Shown here one piece after another: positions 1 through 7,911 of a stretch of 22,871 nucleotides of DNA (the first letter of the stretch is position 1; each line of letters opens with the position of its first letter). Location of the stretch: positions 1 to 22,871 of IMG/VR virus record IMGVR_UViG_3300036401_000682; one strand, written 5' to 3'. The notes under the pieces were generated by a model. That model made no database searches and was not told the DNA's origin. It was given only the letters and a program-made list of their open reading frames with translations. The DNA is from a virus. A program made the position numbers and the translations under genes.

Positions 1-572
1 AGATCGCGGCGCTGCCCACGGGGTTCATCGCCACACTGCTGGCCCGCATCGCCCCGTCCAGGCCGGTGTTCTGGATCGCCCCCGAGAGCGATCTGCATCC
101 GCCCGGCCTGCTGCCCTACGGGTTCGATCCTAATCGGTTGGTACTGGTGCGTCCGTCCAGGGACGTCGAGACGCTTGCCGCCATGGAGGTGGCGCTGCGA
201 GAAGGTGTCGCCGCCGCAGTGGTGGGCGAGGTGGGGCAGTTCGACCGCACCGCCTCGCGCCGGCTGCAGTTTGCCTGCCTGCACCGCGGCTCCACCGGCT
301 TTGTGCTGCGTCGCTGGTCGCACGGCCACAAGACCGCCGATCGGGAGACCAGTGTCGCTGTTACCCGCTGGCACCTTACTCCGATGCCCAGCGTGAAGGA
401 CGGCAAGGGACCCGGACTGCCGCGCTGGCATGTGGCGTTGACACATGCCCGCGGCGGACGGCCGGGCGAATGGATCATGGAGGCTTCGGATGAAGCGACG
501 CATCCTCTCCGTGTGGTTGCCGCACTGGCCGATCACGCGCCTGAGCCGTGGCGTCTCCGTCTCGCCGGATAG
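1..572 (+). CDS. imuA: ImuA, SOS mutagenesis accessory protein (5' end cut off)
   Basis: The reading frame is open from base 3 of the window to a TAG at 570-572, giving 189 visible residues. The start codon lies upstream of the window. ImuA is a RecA/SulA-like accessory protein that works with ImuB and DnaE2 in damage-induced mutagenesis. The visible part contains the family's features: a FWIAPESDLHPPGL segment, the LPYGFDPNRLVLVRP strand, a conserved RLQFACLHRGSTGFVLRRW core, and a C-terminal RGGRPGEW segment ending in RLRLAG. Identification rests on these segments and on the imuB and dnaE2 genes directly downstream. The last 83 nt overlap imuB in another frame, so the two are probably translationally coupled. 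The promoter, where a LexA box would be expected, is not in the window. Confidence 0.88.
   Translation, partial: IAALPTGFIATLLARIAPSRPVFWIAPESDLHPPGLLPYGFDPNRLVLVRPSRDVETLAAMEVALREGVAAAVVGEVGQFDRTASRRLQFACLHRGSTGFVLRRWSHGHKTADRETSVAVTRWHLTPMPSVKDGKGPGLPRWHVALTHARGGRPGEWIMEASDEATHPLRVVAALADHAPEPWRLRLAG
479..483 (+). promoter_or_regulatory. Ribosome binding site of imuB
   Basis: A GGAGG lies 6 nt before the ATG at 490, inside the end of imuA. It decides the imuB start in favour of 490 over the more upstream in-frame start at 445, because the protein from 490 begins with the family-typical MKRRILSVWLPHWPITR. Confidence 0.7.
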
Positions 573-2022
573 GCCGCTGGTCACCATCGAGGCCATCCGT
601 GGCGTACGGCATCTGGTCGCGGTGGGGGAGCACGGCGAGGCACAAGGGCTGCGCCTGGGGCAGACGCTGACCGATGCGCGCGCTGTCTGCCCGACGTTGA
701 TCCCTGTCGATGCCGATCCAGCGGCCGACGAAGCCGCGCTGGGCAGGCTCGCCGCCTGGTGCGAGCGCTTCACGCCCATGGCGGCGCCCGATCTGCCGGA
801 TGGGTTGTGGCTGGATATCACCGGCTGCACCGCGGTGTTCGCGACGGAAGCGGAGTTGGCGCGGGCTCTTGCTGCGCGTCTGGCGTGGAATGCCATCCCC
901 TGCCGCGTGGCGGTTGCCGGGACGACCGGGGCCGCCTGGGCACTGGCGCATGCCGGGGTGGATCGGACCATTCTGCCATCGGGAGAGGAAAAGGCGGCGC
1001 TGGCCGATCTGCCGATCACCAGCCTGCGGCTCGACACCGGCACGGTGACCGGGCTGCGCCGGCTTGGCCTGCGGACGGTGCGGGACCTGCTGCGCATTCC
1101 GCGGCCGCAGATCACGTCTCGGTTCGGCGCCATGCCGGTGCTGCGGCTCGATCAGGCGCTGGGCGCGATGGAGGAGGCCATTGACTGGCCTCGGCCGCTG
1201 ATCGGGTGGAATGAGCGTCTGGCCTTCGCCGAACCGATCGGAACGCCAGAGGATCTCGCGCGTGCGCTCGCGCAGCTTGCGGAACGGCTATGTCGGCGGC
1301 TGGCAGAGCAGGACAAAGGCGGTCAGCGCTTCGTCGCGCGGTTCTTCCGCGTCGATGACGTTGTGCCGCAGATCACGGTGAGCACTGCACTGCCGGCGCG
1401 CGATGCCACCTATCTGACCAAACTGCTGGGCGAGAAACTGGACACCGTCGATCCAGGCTTCGGCATCGAGGTGATCGTGCTGGAAGCCGAGACCGTGGCA
1501 CCACTCTCGGTGCCGCAGACCCAACTTGCCGATGTCGCTGCGCAGGAGGCGAGCGACCGTCTCACTGGTGTGGTGGATACGCTGACAAACCGCCTGGGTT
1601 TGGATCGGGTTTCTCGTGTCGCGCCGTTTGGGAGCCACGTGCCGGAGCGTGCCGTGCAAAGCATACCGCCACTGGCGCTCAGGCAGCCATCCTGGGTGGA
1701 CGATCCCGCCGCGCCGCGGCCGATCCGCCTGTTGCGTCGGCCGGAAGAGATCGAGGTGATCGCCCCCGTGCCGGACGATCCGCCCATCAGGTTCCGCTGG
1801 CGCGGTGTGTCGCATCGTGTGTGCGCCTCCGCCGGTCCCGAGCGGATCGCCGCCGAATGGTGGCGCGCCAAGCGATCCGGTGGGGGGCGGCCGGAGACGG
1901 ATCTGATTCGCGACTATTATCGGGTGGAGGATTCCGACGGCGCTCGGTTCTGGATCTTCCGCGCCGGTCTGCATGCCGCGGACCGGATGCCGCAGTGGTA
2001 TTTGCATGGGCTGTTCGGGTGA
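490..2022 (+). CDS. imuB: ImuB, Y-family polymerase-like mutagenesis protein
   Basis: This 510-aa protein is a Y-family DNA polymerase homologue that is not thought to polymerise itself. It acts as the adaptor that recruits DnaE2 to the beta clamp. The N-terminus carries the ImuB hallmark WLPHWPITR (residues 9-17). The position where active Y-family enzymes have their SIDE catalytic motif reads GLWLDITG (105-112). A helix-hairpin-helix-like stretch (about 173-213, LRRLGLRTVRDLLRIP) follows, then the little-finger region and a C-terminal ImuB-specific tail ending in RMPQWYLHGLFG. I chose ATG 490 for its GGAGG site and because upstream residues do not fit the family. It overlaps imuA by 83 nt and dnaE2 by 17 nt, consistent with one operon. 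Confidence 0.92.
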   Translation: MKRRILSVWLPHWPITRLSRGVSVSPDRPLVTIEAIRGVRHLVAVGEHGEAQGLRLGQTLTDARAVCPTLIPVDADPAADEAALGRLAAWCERFTPMAAPDLPDGLWLDITGCTAVFATEAELARALAARLAWNAIPCRVAVAGTTGAAWALAHAGVDRTILPSGEEKAALADLPITSLRLDTGTVTGLRRLGLRTVRDLLRIPRPQITSRFGAMPVLRLDQALGAMEEAIDWPRPLIGWNERLAFAEPIGTPEDLARALAQLAERLCRRLAEQDKGGQRFVARFFRVDDVVPQITVSTALPARDATYLTKLLGEKLDTVDPGFGIEVIVLEAETVAPLSVPQTQLADVAAQEASDRLTGVVDTLTNRLGLDRVSRVAPFGSHVPERAVQSIPPLALRQPSWVDDPAAPRPIRLLRRPEEIEVIAPVPDDPPIRFRWRGVSHRVCASAGPERIAAEWWRAKRSGGGRPETDLIRDYYRVEDSDGARFWIFRAGLHAADRMPQWYLHGLFG

Positions 2023-5000
2023 TTTGATTCTCCCCTCCTCCCAAGGATATGCCGAACTGCAGGTGGCGAGTGCGTTCTCCTTCCTGCGCGGCGCTTCATC
2101 GCCGGAGGAACTCGCCGCCACCGCGTCAGTGCTGGGGCTTTCCGCCATCGGCATCACCGATCTCAACAGCGTGGCCGGCGTGGTGCGGATGTGGGATGCG
2201 GCGAAGGCGGCCGGCGTTCGGCTGGTGGTCGGCGCGCGCCTGTCATTCCGCGACGACACGCCGGATCTGCTCTGCTATCCGCAGGATCGGGCGACGTGGG
2301 GACGCTTGGCGCGTCTGCTCACCGTCGGCAAGGGACGTGTGCCACATGGCGACACCGGCGGTGCTGCGAAAGCCACCAATCGCTGCTTCCTGCACTACAC
2401 CGATCTGCTGGAGCATGGCGAAGGGCAGCTTCTGCTTGCTGTCGCGCCGGATCGATTGGATGTTGGCTTCCGGGAAAATCTCCAGCGCCTGCAATCGGAT
2501 TTTCGCGGCCGGGCGTTTCTTGCCGCCAGCCGCCGTTATCGTGGTGACGATGCCAACCGCTTGCGCGCAATGGCCGAACTGCCGTTGCCGATGGTGGCGA
2601 CCAACGATGTGCTCTATCATCTGCCTGACCGGCGTCCGCTGCAGGATGTGATGACCTGCATCCGTCTCGGCTGTCGCATCGACCAGGCGGGCCGTGCATT
2701 GCAGCCCAATGGCGAGAGGCATCTGAAGTCGCCGAAGGAAATGGAGCGCCTGTTCCGCGAATATTCCGAAGCGGTGCGTCGCACAGAAGACATCGTTGAG
2801 CGCTGCGGCTTCTCGCTTGGGGAACTCGCCTATGAATATCCCGACGAACCGATTCCGCCCGGTCTGACGCCGGACGAGCACCTTGCCGATCTGACCTGGC
2901 AAGGCGCGGCGGTGCGTTATCCCGAGGGAATCCCGCTGCGTGTGCGCGATACCATCGAAAAAGAACTGTGCATCATCGCGCAACTCAACTACGCGCGGTA
3001 TTTCCTGACGGTGCATGACATCGTGCGCTACGCTGTCAGCCGCGGCATTCTCTGCCAGGGGCGTGGCTCGGCTGCCAATTCCGCGGTGTGCTATTGCCTG
3101 CATATCACCGCGGTCGATCCGGCACAGATCGACGTGCTGTTCGAGCGCTTCATTTCCACCGAGCGGCGCGAGCCGCCGGATATCGATGTGGATTTCGAAC
3201 ACGAACGCCGCGAAGAGGTCATCCAGTACATCTACGAGCGCTATGGCCGCGAGCGTGCGGGCATCGCTGCGACGGTGATTCACTACCGGCCGAAGCGGGC
3301 CATCCGCGAGGTAGGCAAGGTGATGGGGCTGTCGGAGGACGCCACTGCCGCGCTGTCGGCGCAGTCATGGCATGCGGGCGGGGAACTCTGGTCGGATGAT
3401 TGTCTGACCGAGATCGGCCTTGATCCGCAGAGCTTTGTGGTTAGCCGCTCGATCGAGCTGGCGCGCCAGCTTGTCGGATTGCCGCGTCATCTGTCGCAGC
3501 ATGTAGGCGGCTTCGTACTGACACGTGGTCGACTGGATGAGACCGTGCCGATCGGCCGGGCAGCGATGGACCAGCGCACCTTCATCGAATGGGACAAGGA
3601 CGACATCGACCGGCTGGGCATCATGAAGGTGGATGTGCTGGCGCTCGGGATGCTGACCTGCATCAGGAAGGCGTTCGAGCTGTTGGGGATCAAGAACCTG
3701 GCCGGAGTGCCGACGGAAGACACGGCCGTCTACGACATGCTGTGCCGCGGTGATTCGATCGGCGTGTTCCAGGTGGAATCGCGCGCGCAGATCAACATGC
3801 TGCCACGGCTGCGGCCGCGCGAATTCTATGATCTGGTGATCGAGGTGGCGATCGTGCGTCCCGGGCCGATCCAGGGCGACATGGTGCATCCTTATCTGCG
3901 CCGGCGGCAGGGACTGGAAGAGCGGGATCTGCCGTCACCCGCGCCTGAATATGGTTCCGCTGATGAACTGGAGCAGGTGCTCGGGCGGACATTGGGTGTG
4001 CCGCTGTTTCAGGAGCAGGCGATGCGCATCGCCATCGATGCGGCTAAGTTCACGCCGGAGGAAGCCAACCAGCTACGCCGCTCGATGGCGACGTTCCGCA
4101 ACTCGGGCACCATCCATCGTTTCTTTGAGAAGATGGTTTCTGGCATGACAGCGCGCGGCTATGCGCAGGACTTCGCCGAACGCTGTTTCCATCAGATAGA
4201 GGGCTTCGGCACCTATGGTTTCCCGGAGAGCCATGCCGCCAGCTTCGCTCTGCTGGTTTATGTCTCGGCCTGGCTGAAATGCCACCACCCGGCAGCGTTT
4301 GCCTGCGCGCTGCTGAACTCGCAGCCGATGGGGTTCTATGCGCCAGCACAGATCGTGCGCGATGCGCGCGAGCATGGGGTGGAGGTACGGCCTATCGATG
4401 TGGCCGCCAGCGGATGGGACTGCACTTTGGAAGAGGGAGCGCTGCGTCTCGGTTTTCGTCTGATCAATGGATTTTTGCAGGAGTGGGCGGATCGGTTGAT
4501 CGAGGCTCGGGGTTCTTCTTTTGCTGCTTTTTCGTTTGCCGAACTGGTCCGCACGGGCCTTCCTCGCGCCGCCCTTGTCATGCTCGCCGAGGCTGATGCG
4601 CTGCGGAGTCAAAAACTCGATCGGCGAGCCGCGCTGTGGCAGGTACGCGGCTTGTCGGACGTGGCGGAGCTGCCCCTGTTTGCCCACCAGCCGGTTGCGA
4701 TTCACCATGTTCCGCTGCCCGTCATGACGACGGGCGAGCACGTCATCACTGACTACCAGACCGCCGGCCTGTCGCTGAAGTCACACCCGATGCGTTTCCT
4801 GCGCACGCTGTTCAATGGCGAAGGCGTGTTGAGCTGCGCCCAGGCCGCGGTGCTGGCTGATGGCACCCGGCTTTCCGTCGCCGGCGTGGTGCTGGTGCGC
4901 CAGCGGCCGGGCAACGGCAACGTTGTTTTCTGCACCATCGAGGACGAGACCGGCATCGCCAACATCGTGGTCTGGTCCAGCCTGCTCGAGCGATTCCGCC

Positions 5001-5215
5001 GCGCCATGATGGGCAGCAGCCTGCTGCTAGTGACCGGTCGTCTGCAACGCAGCCCGGAGGGCATCATCCATGTCATCGCCGAGCGGCTGGACGACCGCAG
5101 CGCCATGATGGCGCGTCTCCCCGAGACATCGGCCACCGTTGGAAGGCTGCCGATGCGAAGCCCCGGCCATCCTCGTCAGGAGCGGATTTTTCCCCGCTCC
5201 CGAGACTTCCACTGA
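2006..5215 (+). CDS. dnaE2: DnaE2 (ImuC), error-prone DNA polymerase III alpha-type subunit
   Basis: This is a C-family error-prone polymerase of 1069 aa from ATG 2006, the usual DnaE2 size, and it performs translesion synthesis together with ImuA and ImuB. The PHP domain opens with YAELQVASAFSFLRGAS and has ITDLNSVAG (about 50-58) where replicative DnaE has a TDH motif; this loss is typical of DnaE2. The catalytic aspartates are in PDIDVDF (near 391-397) and in KVDVLALGM (Asp near 543). The conserved YGFPESHAASFALLVYVS and a C-terminal OB-fold (about 960-1050) follow. The protein ends in SRDFH as expected, so the gene is complete. The start is uncertain: TTG 2024, just after the imuB stop, is an alternative. 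It is the last gene of the operon and converges on the phage-type endolysin 11 bp away. Confidence 0.95.
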   Translation: MGCSGDLILPSSQGYAELQVASAFSFLRGASSPEELAATASVLGLSAIGITDLNSVAGVVRMWDAAKAAGVRLVVGARLSFRDDTPDLLCYPQDRATWGRLARLLTVGKGRVPHGDTGGAAKATNRCFLHYTDLLEHGEGQLLLAVAPDRLDVGFRENLQRLQSDFRGRAFLAASRRYRGDDANRLRAMAELPLPMVATNDVLYHLPDRRPLQDVMTCIRLGCRIDQAGRALQPNGERHLKSPKEMERLFREYSEAVRRTEDIVERCGFSLGELAYEYPDEPIPPGLTPDEHLADLTWQGAAVRYPEGIPLRVRDTIEKELCIIAQLNYARYFLTVHDIVRYAVSRGILCQGRGSAANSAVCYCLHITAVDPAQIDVLFERFISTERREPPDIDVDFEHERREEVIQYIYERYGRERAGIAATVIHYRPKRAIREVGKVMGLSEDATAALSAQSWHAGGELWSDDCLTEIGLDPQSFVVSRSIELARQLVGLPRHLSQHVGGFVLTRGRLDETVPIGRAAMDQRTFIEWDKDDIDRLGIMKVDVLALGMLTCIRKAFELLGIKNLAGVPTEDTAVYDMLCRGDSIGVFQVESRAQINMLPRLRPREFYDLVIEVAIVRPGPIQGDMVHPYLRRRQGLEERDLPSPAPEYGSADELEQVLGRTLGVPLFQEQAMRIAIDAAKFTPEEANQLRRSMATFRNSGTIHRFFEKMVSGMTARGYAQDFAERCFHQIEGFGTYGFPESHAASFALLVYVSAWLKCHHPAAFACALLNSQPMGFYAPAQIVRDAREHGVEVRPIDVAASGWDCTLEEGALRLGFRLINGFLQEWADRLIEARGSSFAAFSFAELVRTGLPRAALVMLAEADALRSQKLDRRAALWQVRGLSDVAELPLFAHQPVAIHHVPLPVMTTGEHVITDYQTAGLSLKSHPMRFLRTLFNGEGVLSCAQAAVLADGTRLSVAGVVLVRQRPGNGNVVFCTIEDETGIANIVVWSSLLERFRRAMMGSSLLLVTGRLQRSPEGIIHVIAERLDDRSAMMARLPETSATVGRLPMRSPGHPRQERIFPRSRDFH

Positions 5216-5226
5216 CGGAACCTTTC
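5216..5226. other. Convergent junction between host dnaE2 and the phage tail operon
   Basis: Only 11 bp separate the TGA of dnaE2 from the TGA (on the - strand) of the endolysin gene. There is no tRNA, integrase, direct repeat or clear rho-independent terminator here. The last coding bases of dnaE2 contain a 7-bp hairpin (5179-5185 with 5194-5200) but no T-run follows it on either strand. Confidence 0.6.
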
Positions 5227-5817
5227 TCAACCTACCGGCGAGGCCGCGGTCCCCGATGATGCCGGCTGGATCGATTGATCGAGATAACCTGCGTTGGCTG
5301 CCTCGTACGGCAACCTGCACAGACGACGAGCCCAGCCGATGCCGAACGTCTTCCAGGTCGCCAGCGATGACATGAACATCAGCCGTTGCGCGAGGTATTC
5401 GACGCAGAGGTCAGCGACGCCATCCGGTCCAGCGGCAGCCCGATCAATGGCGCTTAGGGTCTGCTCGCCGATCATACCATCCTGGCGTACCTGAGCGACC
5501 TGCTGCAGCCAACGTGCCGCGCGACCGGTACCGTTATTGATTGCGGCGTCGAACACGAGAAGAGCGACCGCGGAAGGCAAGCGATCACCCGCGATCCGCT
5601 GCCAGTAGTCGTGCTGGTAAAGTGCCTTCGCAGCATCGAGGGAGAGGTTTGCGATATCCAGGTCGGGGTAAGCCGCAGCGCTGATACCGAACCTGGTTCC
5701 GCGACAGATGCCGGCGCCGATCGTGCCGCCGGTCCAGTTGCCGGGGTCGGAGGGATTGGCAGTGAAGTCGCCTTCATGACCCACCACGATATCGAACATT
5801 CGGTCGAAGTTGCTCAT
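5227..5817 (-). CDS. GH108-family endolysin (N-acetylmuramidase-type)
   Basis: A 196-aa peptidoglycan hydrolase. The N-terminal glycoside hydrolase family 108 domain has the catalytic Glu in VVGHEGDF (E15), followed by NPSDPGNWTGG and GTRFGISAAAYP (41-51), the long variant of the family's DPGG-T-GI motif. The C-terminal half has the peptidoglycan-binding type-3 pattern VFDAAINNGTGRAARWLQQV (88-107) and DGMIGEQTL. There is no signal peptide or membrane segment, so release to the wall would need a holin or cell lysis, and I see no holin next to it. ATG 5817 lies 5 nt after the stop of the esterase gene. Upstream in-frame residues look like read-through of that gene and were excluded. It is the last gene of the tail operon. 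A baseplate-associated role is less likely than lysis. Confidence 0.88.
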   Translation of the reverse strand: MSNFDRMFDIVVGHEGDFTANPSDPGNWTGGTIGAGICRGTRFGISAAAYPDLDIANLSLDAAKALYQHDYWQRIAGDRLPSAVALLVFDAAINNGTGRAARWLQQVAQVRQDGMIGEQTLSAIDRAAAGPDGVADLCVEYLAQRLMFMSSLATWKTFGIGWARRLCRLPYEAANAGYLDQSIQPASSGTAASPVG

Positions 5818-5822
5818 ACCGG

Positions 5823-7904
5823 TCAGCCGGGGCTGTCGCTCAGTGCGATCGGCGTCGACGTGGCAGCGAGCGGGAAGTTGAGATTCCAACTCGTGGCGAG
5901 ATCGGCGCCGATATCCCAGCCCGCCGGCTTTGCTTTGGTCGAAGCGTTGTCGGTCACGGCGTTACCGTGGCCGATCCGGGCGGAGCCGTACGGGTAGAAC
6001 AGCAGGCACGACGCGCCGGCGTTCACCAGGGGGGCATCGAGCGTCAGCAGCAGATGCGTGGGATCGACCCGCGCACATCCCGTGGCGTGACGCAGCGGGC
6101 CGGGTGACGCGACTGATCCACCGTCCATCACGACGAAACCGGTTCCGTTCGACGCGGTACCGCCCAGCAGGAGATCGTCCCCGGTGTCGTGCTGTACGGT
6201 AAGCACGACGTGCGTCGCGTCCTGCCTGGATGCGTGGACGATCGTCGGGCCGCCCACAGTTGGGATGCCGGGAGGGATCGCTGAAAACGTGTCGCCACCT
6301 GAGGCAGCAAGGACTGCATGCGCGACGACGGGTGCCGCCCGCTGACCCAGCATGATGTTGTCCGTGACGGCGATGTGGCTGTTGTCGCCGCTGCGTGCAT
6401 CGACGTCGGCCGTCATCGGAAGCCCGATGACAACGTTTTGCGTGCCGTCCGCCGCCATCGACGCGGCGACCTCACGCACCATTTGGACGCCTGGGTCGCT
6501 CCAGAACGGCATGGCGTTCCACCAGATCAACGGCAGGTTCTTGGCACTGCGGCCGAGCATGCCGCGCAGCTTCGCCAGAAGGTTGCTGGCGCCGTCGTGG
6601 AAGAAGGCCTTTTCCGAGTAGGCGCGGGTGGAATCGGTTTCTGACCAGGGCCAGAGGATTGCGGCAATGTCGGCCAGGTCTGCTGCGGCCTGCTGACCGA
6701 GATAGGTCTGCACCGCGTTGCCGTCGTTGCCGAGACCGTAGCTCGCCGGGTCCGACCCGTCGGCTGGGTTATGCAAGAACTCGCCTGGCAGATACACCAG
6801 CGATCCGGTGTTCGGCGGCTGGCGCACGTCATACACGCCGTGCCCCCCGATGCAGGTGTAGGCGCCGCTCGAGCCGTACAGGCCCATTACGCCGTACGCC
6901 AGCGCCCCAAGGTGCCAAGCCACGCCCTGCGCCAGCAGGTGCCACGCGCCGTCGTTGAGGCCATTGCCGGCGTTTGACTGGCCGACCACCAGAATCTGCA
7001 CGCCCTTGCGCACGCCGCGCTGCCAGCGTGCCGCGCAGGCAAGCAAGGTGGTGATTTCGGGTGACGTGATCGCGCGCGACCAGCTGGCGGCCTCATGGAA
7101 CCAGCATTGGGCGCCACCCTGGCTGACACCGGAATGGAGGACGAACAACCCACCTGACGCGTTGGCGGACAGCGGACTGGCTACACCGCTTGCCACTTGG
7201 TTGCCGTCAAGCCAGGCATCGACGCCAGCGCCTGGTGTGTTGCGGATGATGATCGAGTGGGTGTGCCGCCGCTCAAGCGATGAGGTGAGGACCCGCATAG
7301 CCGCGCCGGAAAACAACATAAGGCGGTCGCCTGCGCCGCTCACACCATCTGCCTGAAGGATGGTTGTCCCGCCAGCGCTCAGGAGCGTGACCGGCCCCGT
7401 GACACCCTGGCGCCAGTTCGGCCGCGACCAGACCAGATACCACGTCCAGCCAACTGCGGCGCCAAGATTGGCCGTCGCAAGGCAGAAACCCTGATCGGGA
7501 TCAAGCTGCGGCAGATAGCAGCCGGATTGCGGAATTGCATTTGGTGGAACCACCGTATTGAGGCCGACACCGCCAAGCAATGCATTCAATCGTGGGGTTG
7601 CCTGCGGCAATGCGCTGCCGCTGACACGGTATGCCGCCAGCGCATTGCCGTTGCCGCTCTTGTCAGCGACGCTCGCCGCGGGGTTGTTCCACGCCGGGAG
7701 GGGACGTGCGCTTCCGTCAAGCAATCCATCGAACGTGCCTGCATCCCACCACCCCGAGATGCCAGAGATGGCGCTTGGATAGGGGCCTGCGAACGTGCCG
7801 CCACCAACACCGCCACCACTCGCACCGCGCAATGCCCGCCACAACGCGGCGCGACCGCTCGCGAAGAGCATGGCGCGACCAGGTGCAGCGAGTGCTATGC
7901 CCAT
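5823..7904 (-). CDS. Tail protein with LamG-like domain and SGNH/SASA-type carbohydrate esterase
   Basis: A 693-aa protein from ATG 7904, 7 nt after the stop of the fibre gene before it; the ribosome site is weak. Residues about 48-296 look like a concanavalin/LamG-type beta-sandwich (GWWDAGTFDG, DKSGNGNALAAY, TWYLVWSRPNW, WLDGNQVASG). Residues about 300-535 form an SGNH hydrolase of the acetylesterase (SASA) kind: nucleophile Ser310 in VVGQSNAGNG, a WPWSETDS block (418-425) in place of the family's W-x-GE-x-D, and the Asp/His pair in GDNSHIAVTD (D507, H510). The C-terminal region (about 540-693) resembles an Ig-like beta domain. The inferred role is de-acetylating a host surface polysaccharide during adsorption. 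The catalytic set is visible; the substrate is not known. An additional 38 in-frame codons upstream overlap the preceding gene and are unlikely to be used. Confidence 0.82.
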   Translation of the reverse strand: MGIALAAPGRAMLFASGRAALWRALRGASGGGVGGGTFAGPYPSAISGISGWWDAGTFDGLLDGSARPLPAWNNPAASVADKSGNGNALAAYRVSGSALPQATPRLNALLGGVGLNTVVPPNAIPQSGCYLPQLDPDQGFCLATANLGAAVGWTWYLVWSRPNWRQGVTGPVTLLSAGGTTILQADGVSGAGDRLMLFSGAAMRVLTSSLERRHTHSIIIRNTPGAGVDAWLDGNQVASGVASPLSANASGGLFVLHSGVSQGGAQCWFHEAASWSRAITSPEITTLLACAARWQRGVRKGVQILVVGQSNAGNGLNDGAWHLLAQGVAWHLGALAYGVMGLYGSSGAYTCIGGHGVYDVRQPPNTGSLVYLPGEFLHNPADGSDPASYGLGNDGNAVQTYLGQQAAADLADIAAILWPWSETDSTRAYSEKAFFHDGASNLLAKLRGMLGRSAKNLPLIWWNAMPFWSDPGVQMVREVAASMAADGTQNVVIGLPMTADVDARSGDNSHIAVTDNIMLGQRAAPVVAHAVLAASGGDTFSAIPPGIPTVGGPTIVHASRQDATHVVLTVQHDTGDDLLLGGTASNGTGFVVMDGGSVASPGPLRHATGCARVDPTHLLLTLDAPLVNAGASCLLFYPYGSARIGHGNAVTDNASTKAKPAGWDIGADLATSWNLNFPLAATSTPIALSDSPG

Positions 7905-7911
7905 GATCGGA

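Noticed and set aside
2243-3283. A 346-codon open frame on the - strand inside dnaE2, and similar long frames at 1288-2259 and 4073-4741
   Set aside because: They lie antisense to well-identified imuB and dnaE2 coding sequence, show no protein family features, and such frames are common by chance in GC-rich genes.
5179-5200. Hairpin GGAGCGG/CCGCTCC as a terminator at the convergent junction
   Set aside because: It lies within the dnaE2 coding sequence, the stem is only 7 bp and no T-run follows on either strand.
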